A stretch of 64,000 nucleotides of DNA from Flammeovirgaceae bacterium UBA2371 (GTDB taxonomy: Bacteria; Bacteroidota; Bacteroidia; Cytophagales; Cyclobacteriaceae). Both the position numbers and the translations under genes were made by a program. The DNA is taken from contig DDTF01000052.1 in assembly GCA_002345965.1 (NCBI GenBank), positions 1 through 64,000 of the forward strand. The letters are read 5' to 3'. The notes beneath the pieces were generated by a model. The model saw nothing but the letters and a program-made list of their open reading frames with translations, made no database searches and was not told where the DNA came from. Position 1 is the first letter of the stretch. Every line of letters begins with the position of its first letter. Shown piece after piece: positions 34,434 through 42,765 of this stretch.

Positions 34434-35795
34434 ATGGCCAATCGAGGTCAATTCGGATCCAAATTTGGATTTATCATGGCAGCAGCCGGATCGGCTGTGG
34501 GCCTGGGCAATATCTGGCGTTTTCCCTATCTCACCGGTGAGAATGGCGGAGGCGCATTCGTATTCATTTATTTATGTTGCGTGTTGGCAATCGGCATTCC
34601 CCTACTCTTCAATGAAGTAGCCTTGGGCCGACTCACAGGTAAAAATCCCATTGGCGCATTTAAAGACACCGGTAGCAATAGATTTTGGATGATTGGTGCC
34701 ATTCTTTCATTGTGTGTTAGCTTTTTTGTCACCAGCTATTACGGAGTAATTGCAGGATGGACGATTGGTTATATCTATACCACATTGATGGGTGTAGAGC
34801 TTTCTTTTGCAGAATTCACTGCAAACCCTGCCATTGTTATACCATTGTTTATTGGATTCATTGGACTTAATCTGTTGATTGTAACCAAAGACATTGCCAA
34901 AGGGATTGAAAAAGCATCCAAGATTTTGATGCCCGTTCTTTTTATCCTGGTTTTTATCGTCATCATCAGAAGTGTAACATTAGAAGGCGCTTCAGCAGGT
35001 TTGCGGTATTTCCTTGTTCCTGACTTTTCAAAAATAAATGGAGCAACATTTCTCAAAGCATTAAGTCAATGCTTCTTTTCTATGTCAATTGGATGGGGCA
35101 TCATGATTACTTATGGTTCCTATCTTTCTAAAAGTGAAAGTATAGTGAAGAGCGCTTTATGGATAGGAATGCTGGATACAGGTGTTGCATTGATGGGAGG
35201 GCTTATGATTTTCCCAGCTGTATTTGCTTTTGGAATGGAGCCTAATCAGGGACCAACCTTGGTGTTCCAGATACTGCCTCATATTTTCAGTGAAATGCCC
35301 GGTGGAAACATTGTAGGTGCATTCTTCTTTTTACTATTGTGTATTGCAGCACTTACATCTACCATCTCAATGATAGAAGTACCCGGTTCATGGCTGATCG
35401 ATGAAAAGAAATGGAGCAGGAAAAAAGCAGCATGGGCAGTAGCTATTGCTGCTCTGGTGGTTGGTATTCCTTCTGCGCTATCCAAAGGGGCAAATGATAC
35501 GCTCACCAATATGACTGTTCAATTTTCCGGAATTACCCTAACCAGCTTTATGGACATCATGGACTTCATCTGGGGTTCTTTCTTTATTATCATTGTAGCG
35601 TTATTTGTCTGCCTTTACGTGGGTTGGGTAATCAAGCCTGCAAGGATAATTGCCGAGTTGAGTGAAGGCACTCCAACTTTTGCTACCAAAAAATATGCGG
35701 GTGTTACTGCTGCTCAGGTTTGGAGCTTTTTTGTCAGGTATGTATGTCCGCTTGTAATTATTATAGTAATTCTAAACCAATTCAATATTTTCTAG
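34434..35795 (+). CDS. Sodium-dependent transporter, NSS/SLC6 family (copy 1)
   Basis: 453 residues with about eleven or twelve transmembrane helices. TM1 carries the NSS signature GSAVGLGNIWRFPYLTG, with the Na+-binding backbone positions. Helix pairs from TM6 to TM10 are recognisable (FFSMSIGWGIMITYGSYL). NSS proteins import amino acids or related amines with Na+; the specific substrate is not visible. A close paralogue begins 169 bp downstream, so this is a tandem duplication. Confidence 0.92.
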   Translation: MANRGQFGSKFGFIMAAAGSAVGLGNIWRFPYLTGENGGGAFVFIYLCCVLAIGIPLLFNEVALGRLTGKNPIGAFKDTGSNRFWMIGAILSLCVSFFVTSYYGVIAGWTIGYIYTTLMGVELSFAEFTANPAIVIPLFIGFIGLNLLIVTKDIAKGIEKASKILMPVLFILVFIVIIRSVTLEGASAGLRYFLVPDFSKINGATFLKALSQCFFSMSIGWGIMITYGSYLSKSESIVKSALWIGMLDTGVALMGGLMIFPAVFAFGMEPNQGPTLVFQILPHIFSEMPGGNIVGAFFFLLLCIAALTSTISMIEVPGSWLIDEKKWSRKKAAWAVAIAALVVGIPSALSKGANDTLTNMTVQFSGITLTSFMDIMDFIWGSFFIIIVALFVCLYVGWVIKPARIIAELSEGTPTFATKKYAGVTAAQVWSFFVRYVCPLVIIIVILNQFNIF

Positions 35796-35964
35796 GACGC
35801 TTAAGATAATTGGTTAGGCTCATAGTGGCATAATGCCTATTTAGTTCAATTCCAGTCCACAAACAGGATAATGGGTATCCCCATCCTATGGGGGGTTTGA
35901 TTAGTTGATTTTTTTTTCAAAATTGGCTGCTTCACTTTAACTAATTTAACCTAAAAAGTAAGCA

Positions 35965-37350
35965 ATGAGCGTTTCTACCGATAACAGGGGCCAGTGGGGC
36001 TCTAAGTTTGGCTTTATCATGGCAGCTGCCGGCTCGGCAGTAGGATTGGGCAACATTTGGCGTTTCCCTTATATCACCGGACAAAATGGAGGTGGAGCCT
36101 TCGTCATGGTTTATATACTATGTGTCCTTTTGATTGGAGTGCCGCTCCTATTTACAGAAATGGGTCTTGGCCGCTTTACCAAAAAAAGTACGATAGGTGC
36201 ATTCAAAGATACTGGGGCCAACAAAGTGTGGATGGGCGCTGGGGCAATACTCGCTTTGGCGGTTAGCTTTTTTGTGCTCTCTTACTACGGTGTGATTGCC
36301 GGTTGGACAATCGGATACATTTACAAATCATTGATAGGTGCTACAGCAGGTTTTGAGGCTTATGCTGCCAACGGAGTGGCTTCAGTTAGTTTGCTGGGAA
36401 CATTTATGCTGGTGACCATCCTAATTGTACTGGGGGGTGTTTCTGGTGGAATTGAGAAGGCTGCAAAAATCCTAATGCCTATACTTTTTGTTTTGATTTT
36501 TGTTGTAGCCATCAGAAGTTTAATGCTGGATGGTGCAATGGCCGGTGTTGAATTTTATCTGAAACCCGACTTTTCAAAACTTACTGCCAATAGTATTCTA
36601 GCCGCATTGGGCCAGGCATTTTTCTCCATGAGCATCGGATGGGGAATCATGATTACTTATGGTTCCTATTTGCCAAAGGATTCTAATCTCGTAGAGAGTG
36701 GCGTATATGTAGGTTTAATGGATACCGGTATTGCTTTGCTTTCTGGTTTTATGATCTTCCCAGCAGTATTTGCATTTGGAAAATCGCCTGAAGCAGGACC
36801 AACACTTGTGTTCCAGGTATTACCAGATATTTTCAGCACAATGCCTGGAGGCAACATCATTGGTGCGCTTTTCTTTTTGCTTTTAATGGTGGCCGCACTC
36901 ACGTCTTCCATCTCTATGCTTGAAGTGCCAGCTTCTTATTTTATTGATGAGAAGAAGTGGAGTCGTAAGAAATCAGCATGGGTGGTGGGTATTGCCGCAT
37001 TCGTTTTTGGTGTTCCTTCTGCCTTATCCCATGGCGCTAGTGATACCTTTACTAATTTGAGCGTGACTTTACCATGGACAGACGCCATCATTGGCTTCCA
37101 AAATATTGTGGATTATTTCTTTGGAACTTTCTTTATTGTGGTGGTGGCACTCACTACCTGCCTTTATGTAGCCTGGAAACTCCCTATTGAAAATATAGTT
37201 GGCGAATTGGATCATGGTTCACCTGCATTCAAAGCTGGAAATTTTGCCTCAAAGGCATTCGTATTCTTTATTCGATTTGTATGTCCTATCGTTATTTTAC
37301 TGGTATTACTAAATATGATGGGGGTATTCGGCATTTTCGCTGGCGCTTAA
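35965..37350 (+). CDS. Sodium-dependent transporter, NSS/SLC6 family (copy 2)
   Basis: 461 residues, clearly similar along its length to the upstream copy (shared GSAVGLGNIWRFPY, FFSMSIGWGIMITYGSYLPK, WSRKKSAW). Loop sequences differ, especially after TM3 and in the C-terminal third, so substrates may differ. It probably has its own promoter in the 169-bp gap, which also contains a short hairpin CCCCAT/ATGGGG (35879-35893). A strong bidirectional terminator follows. Confidence 0.92.
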   Translation: MSVSTDNRGQWGSKFGFIMAAAGSAVGLGNIWRFPYITGQNGGGAFVMVYILCVLLIGVPLLFTEMGLGRFTKKSTIGAFKDTGANKVWMGAGAILALAVSFFVLSYYGVIAGWTIGYIYKSLIGATAGFEAYAANGVASVSLLGTFMLVTILIVLGGVSGGIEKAAKILMPILFVLIFVVAIRSLMLDGAMAGVEFYLKPDFSKLTANSILAALGQAFFSMSIGWGIMITYGSYLPKDSNLVESGVYVGLMDTGIALLSGFMIFPAVFAFGKSPEAGPTLVFQVLPDIFSTMPGGNIIGALFFLLLMVAALTSSISMLEVPASYFIDEKKWSRKKSAWVVGIAAFVFGVPSALSHGASDTFTNLSVTLPWTDAIIGFQNIVDYFFGTFFIVVVALTTCLYVAWKLPIENIVGELDHGSPAFKAGNFASKAFVFFIRFVCPIVILLVLLNMMGVFGIFAGA

Positions 37351-37369
37351 ACCATACCTTATTATAAAA

Positions 37370-37410
37370 AGAGGAGAGGTGAACTGGGTTTCACCTCTCC
37401 TCTTTTTTTT
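37370..37410. terminator. Bidirectional terminator between convergent genes
   Basis: A perfect 14-bp stem (37370-37383 and 37390-37403; core GAGGAGAGGTGAA) with a 6-nt loop, followed by eight T residues. A-rich sequence upstream gives a T-run on the minus strand as well. It separates the transporter from the convergent phosphatase gene. Confidence 0.9.
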
Positions 37411-37423
37411 GCTTGCTTTATTA

Positions 37424-39094
37424 CTATTTCAACAGCTCAACAATAGGTTGACCTGTAGTACCACTAGGAAATTTTATTTTTAAAATGGTAGATACTGTTG
37501 GTGCAATATCTGTGATGGTGTGATAATTAGCAGTTGATCCCTGCTTTACACCAAATCCATAAAACAAGATCGGAACATGGGTATCATACGTAAAACCTGT
37601 TCCATGTGTAGTCACATGGGGTTTTACACTGGATGTCCACCCAGACTCCATTGTATAAATCACATCCCCGGATCGCTTGGGATGAAATCCCCTCTTCACA
37701 TTGCCCTTTATTCCTCCTTCGCTATAGCTACTAGCTTGCACTAATGACTTTGTAAACACATCACTGACATCGTCCAGACTGAGTAAGTATGAACGAACCA
37801 ACTCTGAGGCCACTAAATATTCTACGCCAGAAGACTTGGGGTCTGCATTGAAGAAATCATGATTAAAGAAGACCTGACCATTACTGATATTTTCAATTAG
37901 ATCTTTACCAGGAAAATAGCTTGATAAATAATCATTCAATCCTTTCTTAAAGTCTATCGGGCCATACGTTTCAGGTATCAGCTTCAAGTCTATTGAGTAT
38001 TGACGTACATCTGCCACACCATGATCAGAAGAGAGAAATACCAGATACTGATCTTCACCAAAATCATTGTCCAACTTATTGAGCAACTCTTCAATATTTT
38101 TATCCAACCGAATGTACATATCCTCAATTTCTATAGCATTGGGCCCAACAGCATGACCCAGTTTGTCAGTGGATGAAAACGAAATGGCAAGAAAGTCAGT
38201 CCATTCATCTTTGCCCATCTCCTCACCTTCAATAGCAGCCAATGCAAGTTCCTTGAGTATTTCATTTCCGAAAGGAGTAAAGTACAACAACTCAAATTCC
38301 GGATTTAGTTTTCTAAGCTCTTTTAAATTGTATGGAAAAACTGGTCTGGTTTTTCCTTTCAATATCCAGTCGTCACTCAGGACAGCCTCATAAGGATTGT
38401 CATCCGGGCCACTTTCCTTATACTGAGTGATAGGGTAAAAAGTATTCCATGTTTCATTAAGGTATTTATCGGCCAGATTCCTTGCGTTAAATTTATCCAG
38501 CCATACAGGAAGCGCACCTTTGTAATAGGTACTTGAAATGAATTTTCCTGTTAATTCGTCATACCAATAGGCACCATCAGGGGTATGACCTGCTGGCAAT
38601 ACAGCACCCCGATCTTTAATGGATATCCCTATTACTTTTGAACGCCTCTGTGTTGCCAGTTCCAATTCATCTGTAACTGTTGTTGAAAGCAAACGCCATG
38701 GCGACACATCTCCATTGCCCTTATCGCTTCCCACAACTTTTTGTTTGTCATCCTCCACACAGTTCACTTTCTTTTTAAGGTCCTTATCATACCAATCATT
38801 GGCAATTATTCCGTGAACTGCTGGTGTTGTTCCAGTATAAATGGAAGCGTGGCCGGGTCCCGTTAATGTTGGGACATAATTATAGTGTGCGTTGGTCAAC
38901 ATAAAACCATCCTTCATCAAACGCTTAAAACCACCCTCTCCAAACTTAGGCGCATACCGGTACAAATATTCCTGCCGCATTTGATCGACAACAATGCCTA
39001 CCACTAATTTTGGGCGATCAGGAAACGAATCAGTTGGCTGTGCATTGGCGAAGTTCAGCACGAGTACAAAAAAGACAAACAGGATAATTCTCAT
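37424..39094 (-). CDS. PafA-type alkaline phosphatase
   Basis: 556 residues with a signal peptide (ending NFANA). The alkaline-phosphatase-superfamily active site is present: nucleophile Thr78 in VPTLTGPGHASIYTGTTP, Asn99, Lys160 and Arg162 (SIKDRGA), and metal ligands in SSDHGVADV and the late HGTGF segment. Thr78/Asn99/Lys160/Arg162 line up almost residue for residue with Thr79/Asn100/Lys162/Arg164 reported for Elizabethkingia PafA. PafA enzymes release phosphate from monoesters in the periplasm even when phosphate is plentiful. Confidence 0.87.
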   Translation of the reverse strand: MRIILFVFFVLVLNFANAQPTDSFPDRPKLVVGIVVDQMRQEYLYRYAPKFGEGGFKRLMKDGFMLTNAHYNYVPTLTGPGHASIYTGTTPAVHGIIANDWYDKDLKKKVNCVEDDKQKVVGSDKGNGDVSPWRLLSTTVTDELELATQRRSKVIGISIKDRGAVLPAGHTPDGAYWYDELTGKFISSTYYKGALPVWLDKFNARNLADKYLNETWNTFYPITQYKESGPDDNPYEAVLSDDWILKGKTRPVFPYNLKELRKLNPEFELLYFTPFGNEILKELALAAIEGEEMGKDEWTDFLAISFSSTDKLGHAVGPNAIEIEDMYIRLDKNIEELLNKLDNDFGEDQYLVFLSSDHGVADVRQYSIDLKLIPETYGPIDFKKGLNDYLSSYFPGKDLIENISNGQVFFNHDFFNADPKSSGVEYLVASELVRSYLLSLDDVSDVFTKSLVQASSYSEGGIKGNVKRGFHPKRSGDVIYTMESGWTSSVKPHVTTHGTGFTYDTHVPILFYGFGVKQGSTANYHTITDIAPTVSTILKIKFPSGTTGQPIVELLK

Positions 39095-39173
39095 TTTAAA
39101 AATAATTTAGTGCTGGAAAGGTATAAAATTCCATAAAACATAAATACAAGCATATGATAAGCGAGTGTTAATT

Positions 39174-41762
39174 CTAGCGACAGTAGATCCTATCATATTC
39201 ATCAGCCTCATAAATGTGTCTGCGAATCAACTGTCCATTTTCATCGTAATAAATGACCACAAACAAGTCTGCCTCCTCAACATTCTTTTCGGTAAAATAA
39301 ATTGGTTTCTCTGCTGTTCCCAGGTTAAGTACATCACTAAACGTGGGAGGAATAATGATACCTTTTGAACTACTGATAACCCCATATTCATTTTCTTTAT
39401 GGATGATCGCAATTTTCTCCTTTGGATCGTCCTTAATTAATTGATAATCCTTGATCTGACTTTGAGTAACCTTGCGAGTGTATATATCATAAATCAACCA
39501 TCGGTAATTTTTCCTTACAAAGGCCGATGAGTCACTCCATGGTTTTACTTCATCAAACTCAAACGCTGAAAGTGGTTTGGCCTCCCTGTCCACAAACCCA
39601 TAGTATCCATCTTTGTAAACAATTAAAATCGACTCACTGAAAAATGCAACGTTGCGCTCATAAGCAGCTTTCAACAATTTTTGATTTTTAAGATCAAAAA
39701 GACCAAACTTCTTATCTTTCAATAACGATACCAGATGATCTGAAGATTTGGCAACCGCATCATATTCTAAAGGGAGTATTGTTTTGCCTTCGATATTTAC
39801 CAATCCTCTTTTTCCCTTATGTTCTATGAGAAACAAATTATAACCCAACTCTTCAATTTTGTCAAATTCTAGTGTGAATTTTTTTAGCCCGGAATCCACT
39901 TCGTACAACTGTTTTTTATTCTTGTCTTCCAGATAGAAATAGCGAACAGAATCAGGGCTTTTTACGAAAGTGACTTTCGTTGTGTTGTGAAACATCATTC
40001 TCCTTCCAGAACCAAAGATAACATTCACAGAATCTGCTCTGGAAGCCATGGCCAGTCGATTGGTAAACCACAAGCTATCGACATTGGCAGCGATTATTTT
40101 AGAAGCTTTGATATCATATAATTTAGCGCCTTTTGTCTGATACAACCCAAGCCAATTCAAGTAGGGCTTGATTTCACTGAATTCCTCTTTATCAATTGTT
40201 TCAGACAAACCAACTGTGGTGACCTTATTGAGTACCTTTTTGGTAAACCCAAAAGAAGTCAATGTTAGCACCTGCCTGTCGAGGGGAATCTCAAATTGTA
40301 AATCAGAATTTACAACGCCCTCTAGCGCACCATTCTTCACCAGAAATTTATTGGTATTCAGTTTTCTCACTTCATCAAAAACCATTTTCTCCGGTAAAAT
40401 ATTTTTATCGGCTGCCTTTATTATTTCATCAATGGTATTTAAGATCGATTTTCCGTTCTTAATAAAAACGATTAGGTCTCCTTCTGAGCGTATAGCCTCA
40501 TACTTCTGTTCAACAAGTTTTCGTCCTGAAATGGCATGCAATGACCACTTGCCATTTGTTTGAACCGCAACAAACTGATTGGCAACAAGCTGTGCGTCTT
40601 CCACACAATCATCAATCAATTTAAATCCGGATTTATGCACGAGCCGATTACACTTATCTGTTTTCACCATCAAAATCCCTGAGCCAAGGTCTTCAACAAA
40701 ATCCACGACACCCTCCACTATAATTTTGTTGGATCTGCTGACTACTCCTTTTGATGTTACCAGGTAATCTTCAGTTACATTACCACACAGATATTCATTG
40801 CTTATTCCATCAAATTGAGCAGCAAGCGTTTCTTCTCCTCGGCTGTTCATAAAACCAAACTTTTCACCTTTTAAAAAAGGAACCCAGTAATCTGCTTCAA
40901 GTGATAATACATTTCTTATTGAATCAGATAGAATCTGGTGGGGAATATTAACGTTAGATTGTTGAGCAAGATGAAAGGCAATGTCTTTGGCTTTCTTTAA
41001 GATCCATGAAGAGTCATTATAGTTTGTAATAAAATCCAGATAATCATCGAGTTCTCCGGAGGCCGTACTGATTTCAAATATTTGTTCAGTCACTACTTTG
41101 CGAAATGGACTATCTGGATAAGTCTTGTAGAATGAAATAAAACTCTTCAGCTTACCGTCTTTGGTTTTATCCTCAAAAAGCAATTTATTATATCTATTCC
41201 TGGCTTCAGCAGCTCTATGTGAGTCAGGGTATTTGGCGATGTAAAGGTCAAAGCTTTGATAGGTATTTACTTTCAGTGCATCTAAAAACGAAACCTCATC
41301 GCGCAATTCGATAGCATTGCCACGAAACTTTGAGAATAAGAACTTATCCAGGAAGGTAATGTAGGAGGCTTCAGTATTGATGTCTTTTGCCCGTTCGAAT
41401 GCAGCGCTATCAATCTCTGCTCTTAAATGCAGCAAGATGGCGCTATCCAGGGGAAAGCGCTGCATCCTTTCACGTTGCCTTTGATCCACGATGGCATAGT
41501 CTTTAAAAGCATCTAGCAGGCAGGCATAGGCGGCATCGATATCATAATCAGGATTGGTTGGAGAAAAAAACCACTGTGCATACACCATTCTGGCCTCTGC
41601 ATTGATCGAATCCTTTCTTAACGCCTTTTTTAAGGACTGCTCTGCCTTCATCCATTTACCCTTGCTCATGCGTACCTGGGCTGTCCGGGTAGGATTAATT
41701 TGGGCAAAAGTGCTGATGCTCAGTGCAACTAATATAAACGGTAATAATCGGTTCAATTTCAA
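39174..41762 (-). CDS. Secreted TPR-like and WG-repeat protein
   Basis: 862 residues. Signal peptide (LPFILVALSISTFAQ), an N-terminal alpha-helical repeat region (about 25-260; WMKAEQSLKKALRKDSINAEA) and then multiple WG-type repeats (FGFMNSRGEETLAAQFD, RGLVNIEGKTILPLEYD, YGFVDREAKPLSAFEFD). WG repeats form beta solenoids or propellers of unknown binding role. The start is TTG 41762, because an in-frame stop lies upstream and the signal peptide starts there. It is likely a single gene; neighbours give no functional clue. Confidence 0.8.
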   Translation of the reverse strand: MKLNRLLPFILVALSISTFAQINPTRTAQVRMSKGKWMKAEQSLKKALRKDSINAEARMVYAQWFFSPTNPDYDIDAAYACLLDAFKDYAIVDQRQRERMQRFPLDSAILLHLRAEIDSAAFERAKDINTEASYITFLDKFLFSKFRGNAIELRDEVSFLDALKVNTYQSFDLYIAKYPDSHRAAEARNRYNKLLFEDKTKDGKLKSFISFYKTYPDSPFRKVVTEQIFEISTASGELDDYLDFITNYNDSSWILKKAKDIAFHLAQQSNVNIPHQILSDSIRNVLSLEADYWVPFLKGEKFGFMNSRGEETLAAQFDGISNEYLCGNVTEDYLVTSKGVVSRSNKIIVEGVVDFVEDLGSGILMVKTDKCNRLVHKSGFKLIDDCVEDAQLVANQFVAVQTNGKWSLHAISGRKLVEQKYEAIRSEGDLIVFIKNGKSILNTIDEIIKAADKNILPEKMVFDEVRKLNTNKFLVKNGALEGVVNSDLQFEIPLDRQVLTLTSFGFTKKVLNKVTTVGLSETIDKEEFSEIKPYLNWLGLYQTKGAKLYDIKASKIIAANVDSLWFTNRLAMASRADSVNVIFGSGRRMMFHNTTKVTFVKSPDSVRYFYLEDKNKKQLYEVDSGLKKFTLEFDKIEELGYNLFLIEHKGKRGLVNIEGKTILPLEYDAVAKSSDHLVSLLKDKKFGLFDLKNQKLLKAAYERNVAFFSESILIVYKDGYYGFVDREAKPLSAFEFDEVKPWSDSSAFVRKNYRWLIYDIYTRKVTQSQIKDYQLIKDDPKEKIAIIHKENEYGVISSSKGIIIPPTFSDVLNLGTAEKPIYFTEKNVEEADLFVVIYYDENGQLIRRHIYEADEYDRIYCR

Positions 41763-41844
41763 TGTACTTCAGCTGCAAAGTTCCCCTATTTTAGTGACAA
41801 CGTAAAACGATTAAAAATTTGATACCTGAGTAGGAAAGTTTTGT

Positions 41845-41852
41845 TAATATTG
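41845..41852 (+). promoter_or_regulatory. -7 box of the tRNA-Pro gene
   Basis: TAATATTG, 17 nt before the tRNA. The surrounding 12 nt (TTAATATTGCAC) are identical to those before the tRNA-Asn gene at 63430. Confidence 0.55.
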
Positions 41853-41869
41853 CACCTCCAAATCAGGCT

Positions 41870-41944
41870 CGGGGTGTAGCGCAGCCCGGTTAGCGCACCA
41901 CGTTAGGGACGTGGGGGCCGGAAGTTCGAATCTTCTCACCCCGA
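41870..41944 (+). tRNA. tRNA-Pro, anticodon AGG
   Basis: A 75-nt cloverleaf. Acceptor CGGGGTG/CACCCCG with the C1-G72 pair typical of bacterial tRNA-Pro, D-arm GCGC/GCGC, anticodon stem CCACG/CGTGG with loop TTAGGGA (anticodon AGG at 41905-41907), and T-arm GGAAG/CTTCT. CCA is not encoded. Most bacterial tRNA-Pro have U, G or C at position 34; A34 is unusual and would need deamination to inosine or wide wobble. Confidence 0.9.
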
Positions 41945-41949
41945 CAATC

Positions 41950-41978
41950 AAAAACCCCAGGCATTGCTTGGGGTTTTT
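41950..41978 (+). terminator. Terminator of the tRNA-Pro gene
   Basis: Arms AAAAACCCCAGGC and GCTTGGGGTTTTT with a 3-nt loop, immediately after the tRNA. Confidence 0.8.
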
Positions 41979-42041
41979 GTATTTATGTTAGAATGAAGTA
42001 GCTGGGCCTTCAAACGGCACAACTTTACCATAAACTAAAAT

Positions 42042-42248
42042 TTATATTTTTTCGGCCTTATAACCAGCTTTTGCTACCACAGTTTTTACTTTTACTTCAT
42101 CCTGCTCTCCAATTACAGTTAGCACTTTGGAAGGGTTCGAAGTATCTACCTCCCAGTTGTCCTCACCGAACGCTTCATTTAAATAAGGCGTAGCTTTAGC
42201 CACACATCCTGAACATTTTATGTCTGTCTTAAATTTAATTGTTTCCAT
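42042..42248 (-). CDS. HMA-domain metallochaperone-like peptide, intact CxxC
   Basis: 68 residues, a single ferredoxin-like heavy-metal-associated domain. The metal loop is KCSGC (Cys12, Cys15), and the C-terminus KAGYKAEKI matches the family end. It is CopZ/Atx1-like and could pass Cu(I) to the CopA-type ATPase at 51983. The usual MxCxxC Met is Ile10. It is the last of three adjacent HMA peptide genes with 12- and 18-bp gaps, so one mRNA is likely. Confidence 0.88.
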   Translation of the reverse strand: METIKFKTDIKCSGCVAKATPYLNEAFGEDNWEVDTSNPSKVLTVIGEQDEVKVKTVVAKAGYKAEKI

Positions 42249-42260
42249 ATTTATTTTGAT

Positions 42261-42461
42261 TTAATCATTTACTACTACATAACCCGCTTTTTCAATGGCG
42301 TTGATTATCTCTTTTTTCATCGATCCATTGATCAGTTCAATTTCAACTTCAGCCGGCCCTATACTTTTGATATTTCCGCCAACCAATTTAACTACATTGG
42401 TCACAGTCATCTGACAATGTGAACTTTTCATGTTAGGGATAGTTAACTTAATTGTTTCCAT
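42261..42461 (-). CDS. HMA-like peptide with degenerate metal loop (SxxC)
   Basis: 66 residues of the HMA fold (METIKLTIPNMKSSHCQMTV; end IEKAGYVVVND). The loop reads Met11-Lys-Ser13-Ser-His-Cys16: the first Cys of MxCxxC is Ser, only the second Cys remains, and His15 precedes it. It cannot bind Cu(I) with two thiolates in cis like CopZ. It could bind metal as a dimer or with the His, or serve another role. It is in an operon with two related peptides. Confidence 0.8.
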   Translation of the reverse strand: METIKLTIPNMKSSHCQMTVTNVVKLVGGNIKSIGPAEVEIELINGSMKKEIINAIEKAGYVVVND

Positions 42462-42479
42462 TTTTAATACTTTAAATTT

Positions 42480-42680
42480 TTATTCCTGAACTACATCAAA
42501 TCCCGCTTCCTCAATGACTCTTATAATATCTTCCTTTCTCAAGTAATCACTCAACTCCACTTCAGCAAAGGTGGGCACAATATTTTTAACTGTTCCACCC
42601 AAGAACATGATCGAATCAACAACTGTCATCTGACAATAAGGTGTGATCATGTCTGGGATTATTAGGTTAATTGTTGTCAT
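42480..42680 (-). CDS. HMA-like peptide with degenerate metal loop (TxxC)
   Basis: 66 residues, a close relative of the preceding peptide (IIPDMITPYCQMTVVDS; end IEEAGFDVVQE). The loop is Met11-Ile-Thr13-Pro-Tyr-Cys16: again one Cys, with QMTV after it. That two tandem copies keep the same pattern ([ST]xx-Cys-Gln-Met-Thr-Val) argues that the loss of the first Cys is not random decay. It is the first gene of the three-peptide unit. Confidence 0.8.
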   Translation of the reverse strand: MTTINLIIPDMITPYCQMTVVDSIMFLGGTVKNIVPTFAEVELSDYLRKEDIIRVIEEAGFDVVQE

Positions 42681-42765
42681 TGATTCCCTTTTTACTCATT
42701 AAACGCACCTGACGAATAAAAGCTTTGTATAATTCAGGGAAATATTTTCACAATTTTGATCCTGT

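Noticed and set aside
35879..35893. Hairpin CCCCAT/ATGGGG between the two NSS genes as a terminator
   Set aside because: The stem is only 6 bp and the T-run begins about 15 nt later, so the termination role is too uncertain to list as a feature.
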